From the NCBI GenBank assembly GCA_017745235.1, contig JAGHZU010000003.1, positions 254,465-318,464 of the forward strand: 64,000 bases of DNA. The letters run 5' to 3'. A program made the translations under genes and the position numbers. Positions 61,737 to 64,000 of the stretch are shown piece after piece (position 1 is the stretch's first letter; the number at the start of each line of letters is the position of its first letter). Source of the DNA: Caulobacter sp. (lineage in GTDB: Bacteria > Pseudomonadota > Alphaproteobacteria > Caulobacterales > Caulobacteraceae). A model generated the notes under the pieces. That model made no database searches. It was not told the DNA's origin and worked only from the letters and a program-made list of their open reading frames with translations.

Positions 61737-61756
61737 ACCTCAACCAAAGTTGAGGT
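61737..61756. promoter_or_regulatory. SoxR operator (sox box)
   Basis: ACCTCAAC-CAAA-GTTGAGGT is a 20-bp sequence with perfect 8-bp half-sites and matches the core of the enterobacterial sox box (CCTCAAG...CTTGAGG). On the minus strand TTGACC directly precedes it and TAGACG follows at a 19-base distance, the long spacing typical of MerR-family promoters. It lies eight bases before the soxR ATG and 50 bases before the ABM gene, so SoxR probably represses itself while activating the ABM gene. Confidence 0.85.
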
Positions 61757-61764
61757 CAAGCGCC

Positions 61765-62256
61765 ATGTCGAAGTCCGATGACGGTCTCGCCGATTTCACC
61801 TGCCCGGGCGCCCGGACCCTCAGCGTTGGCGAGGTGGCCCGGCGCAGCGGCGTGGCCGTCTCGACGCTGCACTTCTACGAAGCCAAGGGGTTGATCCGCA
61901 GCCTGCGCACCGAAGGCAACCAGCGGCGCTATCCGCGCGGCGTCCTGCGCCGGGTGGCCGTCATCAAGGTCGCCCAGAGGACCGGCATCCCCCTGGCCAC
62001 AATCCAGTCGGCCCTGGCCGCCCTGCCTGAGGGCCGCGCGCCCAACGCCGAGGACTGGGCGGGGCTGTCCCAGGCCTGGCGAGAGGAACTGGACGACCGC
62101 ATCCGCCGCCTCACGCAACTCCGGGAGCAGTTGGACCAGTGCATCGGTTGCGGGTGCCTGTCGCTGAAGGCGTGCCCGCTGCGCAATCCCGGCGACGTGT
62201 TAGGCGCCCGGGGTCCCGGTCCCCGCCTGCTGGATCCCAAGATGAGCGACGACTGA
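61765..62256 (+). CDS. soxR: Redox-sensing MerR-family regulator SoxR
   Basis: A 163-residue protein. The MerR DNA-binding domain is [58 protein letters not shown]. The [2Fe-2S] cluster motif of SoxR is complete: Cys126, Cys129, Cys131 and Cys137 in [17 protein letters not shown]. It senses redox-cycling compounds through cluster oxidation. The ATG at 61765 was chosen because upstream codons of the ORF track run through the operator. The operator is only eight bases from the start, so the mRNA has little or no leader. Confidence 0.94.
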   Translation: MSKSDDGLADFTCPGARTLSVGEVARRSGVAVSTLHFYEAKGLIRSLRTEGNQRRYPRGVLRRVAVIKVAQRTGIPLATIQSALAALPEGRAPNAEDWAGLSQAWREELDDRIRRLTQLREQLDQCIGCGCLSLKACPLRNPGDVLGARGPGPRLLDPKMSDD

Positions 62257-62321
62257 ACTCACCAGCTTGACGATCGGCGTTCGCCCAAAACTCGCCCGGA
62301 TCGTGGTGGAGCTTTCCAACC

Positions 62322-62945
62322 ATGAAGGGACTCAGCCGGCGAACGACCCTGGGGTTGCTGGCCGTCGCGCCGGTGATGGGCGCGGCGGGTTCGAGCCCGT
62401 CGCCAAAAGGGCGCCAACTGGCCGAAGCCGCGCGCCGGCAAGTGGGCGTGACCACCCGGTATGACGCCAGCTACCGTTCGCTGGACTATCCCAACGGCGA
62501 CGTACTGCGCACCACGGGGGTCTGCGCTGACGTGCTGGTGCGCGCCGCCCGCGACGCCTGGAAGGTGGACCTGCAGCAGCGGGTGCACGAGGACATGGAA
62601 CGGGCTTTCTCGGCCTATCCGTCCAGAAAGGTCTGGGGGTTAAAGGCGCCGGACGCCAATATCGATCACCGGCGGGTGCTCAATCTCGAGACCTACATGA
62701 CCCGGCAAGGCGCCCTGCTCTCCCGCGCCCCGGCCAAGGCTTCGGGCGACAGCTTCGACGACCTCCAGCCCGGCGACGTCCTGACCTGGCGTGTCTGGGG
62801 CCCCGGCAGCCCGCACATGGGCGTGGTGTGCGAGGGCCCGAACCACCCCCGCGTCGTCCACAACATCGGCTGGGGCGCGCGCGAGGAGCCGCTGTGGATG
62901 TTCAAGCTGCACACGCCCGTCGCGCACTATCGCTGGCGGGCGTGA
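62322..62945 (+). CDS. DUF1287 family exported protein
   Basis: A 207-residue protein. An N-terminal leader with an Arg pair (MKGLSRRTTLGLLAVAPVMGAAGS) suggests export. The DUF1287 domain follows: RQVGVTTRYDASYRSLDYPNGDVLRTTGVCADVLVRAARDAWKVDLQQRVHEDM, then DHRRVLNLETYMTRQGALLS, DLQPGDVLTWRVWGPGSPHMGVVCEG and VVHNIGWGAREEPLWMFKLHTPVAHYRW. The Cys in TGVCADVLVRA and the His in PHMGVV suggest a papain/NlpC-like catalytic pair, so cell-wall hydrolase or amidase activity is possible. It converges on argC with a seven-base gap. Confidence 0.88.
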   Translation: MKGLSRRTTLGLLAVAPVMGAAGSSPSPKGRQLAEAARRQVGVTTRYDASYRSLDYPNGDVLRTTGVCADVLVRAARDAWKVDLQQRVHEDMERAFSAYPSRKVWGLKAPDANIDHRRVLNLETYMTRQGALLSRAPAKASGDSFDDLQPGDVLTWRVWGPGSPHMGVVCEGPNHPRVVHNIGWGAREEPLWMFKLHTPVAHYRWRA

Positions 62946-62952
62946 CGCCTGC

Positions 62953-63900
62953 CTAAAGCCCGGCGTTTTCCTTCAGGCCCAGCATCAGGTTCAGGTTCTG
63001 GACCGCCGCGCCGGACGCGCCCTTGCCCAGATTGTCCAGCAGGGCCACCAGGCGGGCCTGGCCGGCGCTCTCCGAGCCGAACACGAACAGCTTCAGGCGG
63101 TTGGTGCCGTTCAGCCCTTCCGGATCCAGCGTCGTCAGGTTCTTGCACTCCTGCAGCGACGCCACCTCGACAAAGGCCTCGCGCTCGTAATGGTCGTGCA
63201 GCACTTCGTGGATCTGGTTGATCGACACGTTGCCGTTCAGCATCGACAGGTGCAGCGGCAGCTCCACCAGCATGCCCTGGGCGTAGCGCCCGACGGCCGG
63301 GGTGAAGATCGGACGGGTCAGCAGGCCGCCGTGCGACTGGATTTCTGGCACGTGCTTGTGGGTCAGGCCCAGCGCATAGATGCGGTACGGGACCTTGGTG
63401 TAGTTGGGCGAGCTCTCATCCTCGAACTCGGCGATCATCGCCTTGCCGCCACCGGTGTAGCCCGAGACGGCGTTGAACGAGATCGGGAGATCCGGGGCGA
63501 TGATGTCGGCGGAGACCAGCGGACGCACCAGGGCGATGGCGCCCGTCGCGTAGCAGCCGGGGTTCGACACGCGGGTCGAGCTGGCCACCTGGCTGCGCTG
63601 GGTCTGATCCAGCTCGGGGAAGCCGTAGGTCCAGCCCGAGGCGGTGCGGTGGGCGGTCGAGGCGTCGATCACCTTGACCTTGGGATTGTCGATCAGGGCC
63701 ACGGCCTCGCGGGCCGCGTCGTCGGGCAGGCACAGAACCACCGCATCGGCGGCGTTCAGCATGGCCTTGCGGGCTTCGGGGTCCTTGCGCTTGTCGGGAT
63801 CGATCGAGACCAACTGCAGGTCCTTGCGGCCAACCAGCCGCTCGCGGATCTGAAGGCCGGTGGTGCCGGCTTCGCCGTCGATGAAGACTTTGGGGGTCAT
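62953..63900 (-). CDS. argC: N-acetyl-gamma-glutamyl-phosphate reductase, type 2
   Basis: A 315-residue enzyme of arginine synthesis that reduces N-acetyl-glutamyl phosphate. The start [25 protein letters not shown] and the short length are typical of type 2 ArgC. The active cysteine is Cys116 in [18 protein letters not shown]; other sites are [34 protein letters not shown] and [12 protein letters not shown]. The ATG at 63900 is preferred over one four codons upstream. A terminator for the gene upstream (outside the window) lies 40 bases before it. Confidence 0.94.
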   Translation of the reverse strand: MTPKVFIDGEAGTTGLQIRERLVGRKDLQLVSIDPDKRKDPEARKAMLNAADAVVLCLPDDAAREAVALIDNPKVKVIDASTAHRTASGWTYGFPELDQTQRSQVASSTRVSNPGCYATGAIALVRPLVSADIIAPDLPISFNAVSGYTGGGKAMIAEFEDESSPNYTKVPYRIYALGLTHKHVPEIQSHGGLLTRPIFTPAVGRYAQGMLVELPLHLSMLNGNVSINQIHEVLHDHYEREAFVEVASLQECKNLTTLDPEGLNGTNRLKLFVFGSESAGQARLVALLDNLGKGASGAAVQNLNLMLGLKENAGL

Positions 63901-63940
63901 GGACAATCCCAATCAGGCAGGAACTTGAGACCAAGAAAAA

Positions 63941-63967
63941 GGGCGCTTCGGCCGAACCGAAGCGCCC
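63941..63967 (-). terminator. Rho-independent terminator of the gene beyond the right edge
   Basis: GGGCGCTTCGG and CCGAAGCGCCC form a perfect 11-bp stem with a 5-base loop; on the minus strand it is followed by TTTTTCTT. The minus strand at the very edge reads AAG-like CGC TAA, the end of an upstream gene, which by the neighbourhood could be rpsI (ribosomal protein S9 ends in Lys-Arg), but only two codons are visible. Confidence 0.85.
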
Positions 63968-64000
63968 TCTTCCAAACGCGTACGAACCGCGCTTAGCGCT

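Noticed and set aside
63993-64000. End of a gene at the right edge (minus strand CGC TAA)
   Set aside because: Compatible with the end of rpsI, but only two codons are visible, so it is mentioned only under the terminator.
1-64000. CRISPR arrays, insertion sequences, rRNA
   Set aside because: No regularly spaced repeats, transposase motifs or rRNA sequence were seen in the window.

Overview
The window reads as chromosomal DNA of a GC-rich alphaproteobacterium, most likely a Caulobacter or close relative. This is inferred from the right-hand gene set and order (double cold-shock-domain protein, recJ, class I and class II fructose bisphosphatase, hom, aminotransferase, class I phaC, soxR, type 2 argC), from LexA- and SoxR-type operators of the expected sequence, and from the overall base composition. 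No database search was possible, so family calls rest on motifs and remembered family sequences.

Two different regions meet at about 49.7 kb. To the right (49.8-64 kb) lies compact core genome: four tRNA genes including the boundary one (Arg-TCT, Pro-TGG and two identical Glu-TTC), a small complex I-associated protein, a DUF192 protein, a double cold-shock protein, recJ, fbp, glpX, hom, an alanine/LL-diaminopimelate-type aminotransferase, a lipoprotein, PHA synthase, a SoxR-controlled divergent gene pair, a DUF1287 protein and argC. To the left (1-49.7 kb) is accessory DNA. Its right edge is a large serine recombinase whose last codons run into the 3' end of tRNA-Arg(TCT), as expected for an element integrated at that tRNA. 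Its left part (1-6.4 kb) carries a plasmid/ICE-type backbone: GntR and XRE-type regulators, two DUF736 genes plus a decayed inverted third copy, ardC, a small gene behind a LexA box, and a very long parB.

The cargo between these two ends runs in blocks. 7.0-11.1 kb is an acyl-CoA catabolic operon: CaiB-type CoA-transferase, acetoacetate-decarboxylase-like protein, glutaryl-CoA-dehydrogenase-like enzyme and 3-hydroxyacyl-CoA dehydrogenase. 11.3-17.1 kb holds an MscS channel with a cyclic-nucleotide domain, regulators, a hydrolase and a DUF1275 membrane protein. 17.3-22.3 kb holds a giant periplasmic-propeller histidine kinase, an AraC regulator and a NarL-type response regulator. 22.3-26.3 kb is a bo3 ubiquinol oxidase operon in which subunits I and III are one polypeptide. 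27.3-31.2 kb is a catalase-like gene and a complete bufferin (copper-binding modified peptide) operon. 31.2-36.5 kb is a molybdoenzyme cassette: YdeP-type oxidoreductase, an unrecognised protein, FdhD and MoeA. 36.7-42.4 kb is a four-gene YtcA/MdtN/MdtO/MdtP-like efflux operon with its own AraC regulator. 42.4-49.7 kb holds a Na+/H+ antiporter, small genes, a Tat-exported vanadium-type haloperoxidase and the recombinase with a small AT-hook partner.

The cargo theme is redox, metal and stress handling at the envelope: oxidase, copper peptide, molybdoenzyme, haloperoxidase, efflux and antiporter. The points most worth checking are the tRNA-Arg/recombinase junction, the fused CyoB-CyoC, the bufferin operon with a strong hairpin after its precursor gene, the unknown protein inside the molybdoenzyme operon, the LexA-controlled orphan gene, the inverted decayed DUF736/ardC duplication, the probable CTG start of the histidine kinase, and a decarboxylase lacking its second active-site lysine.
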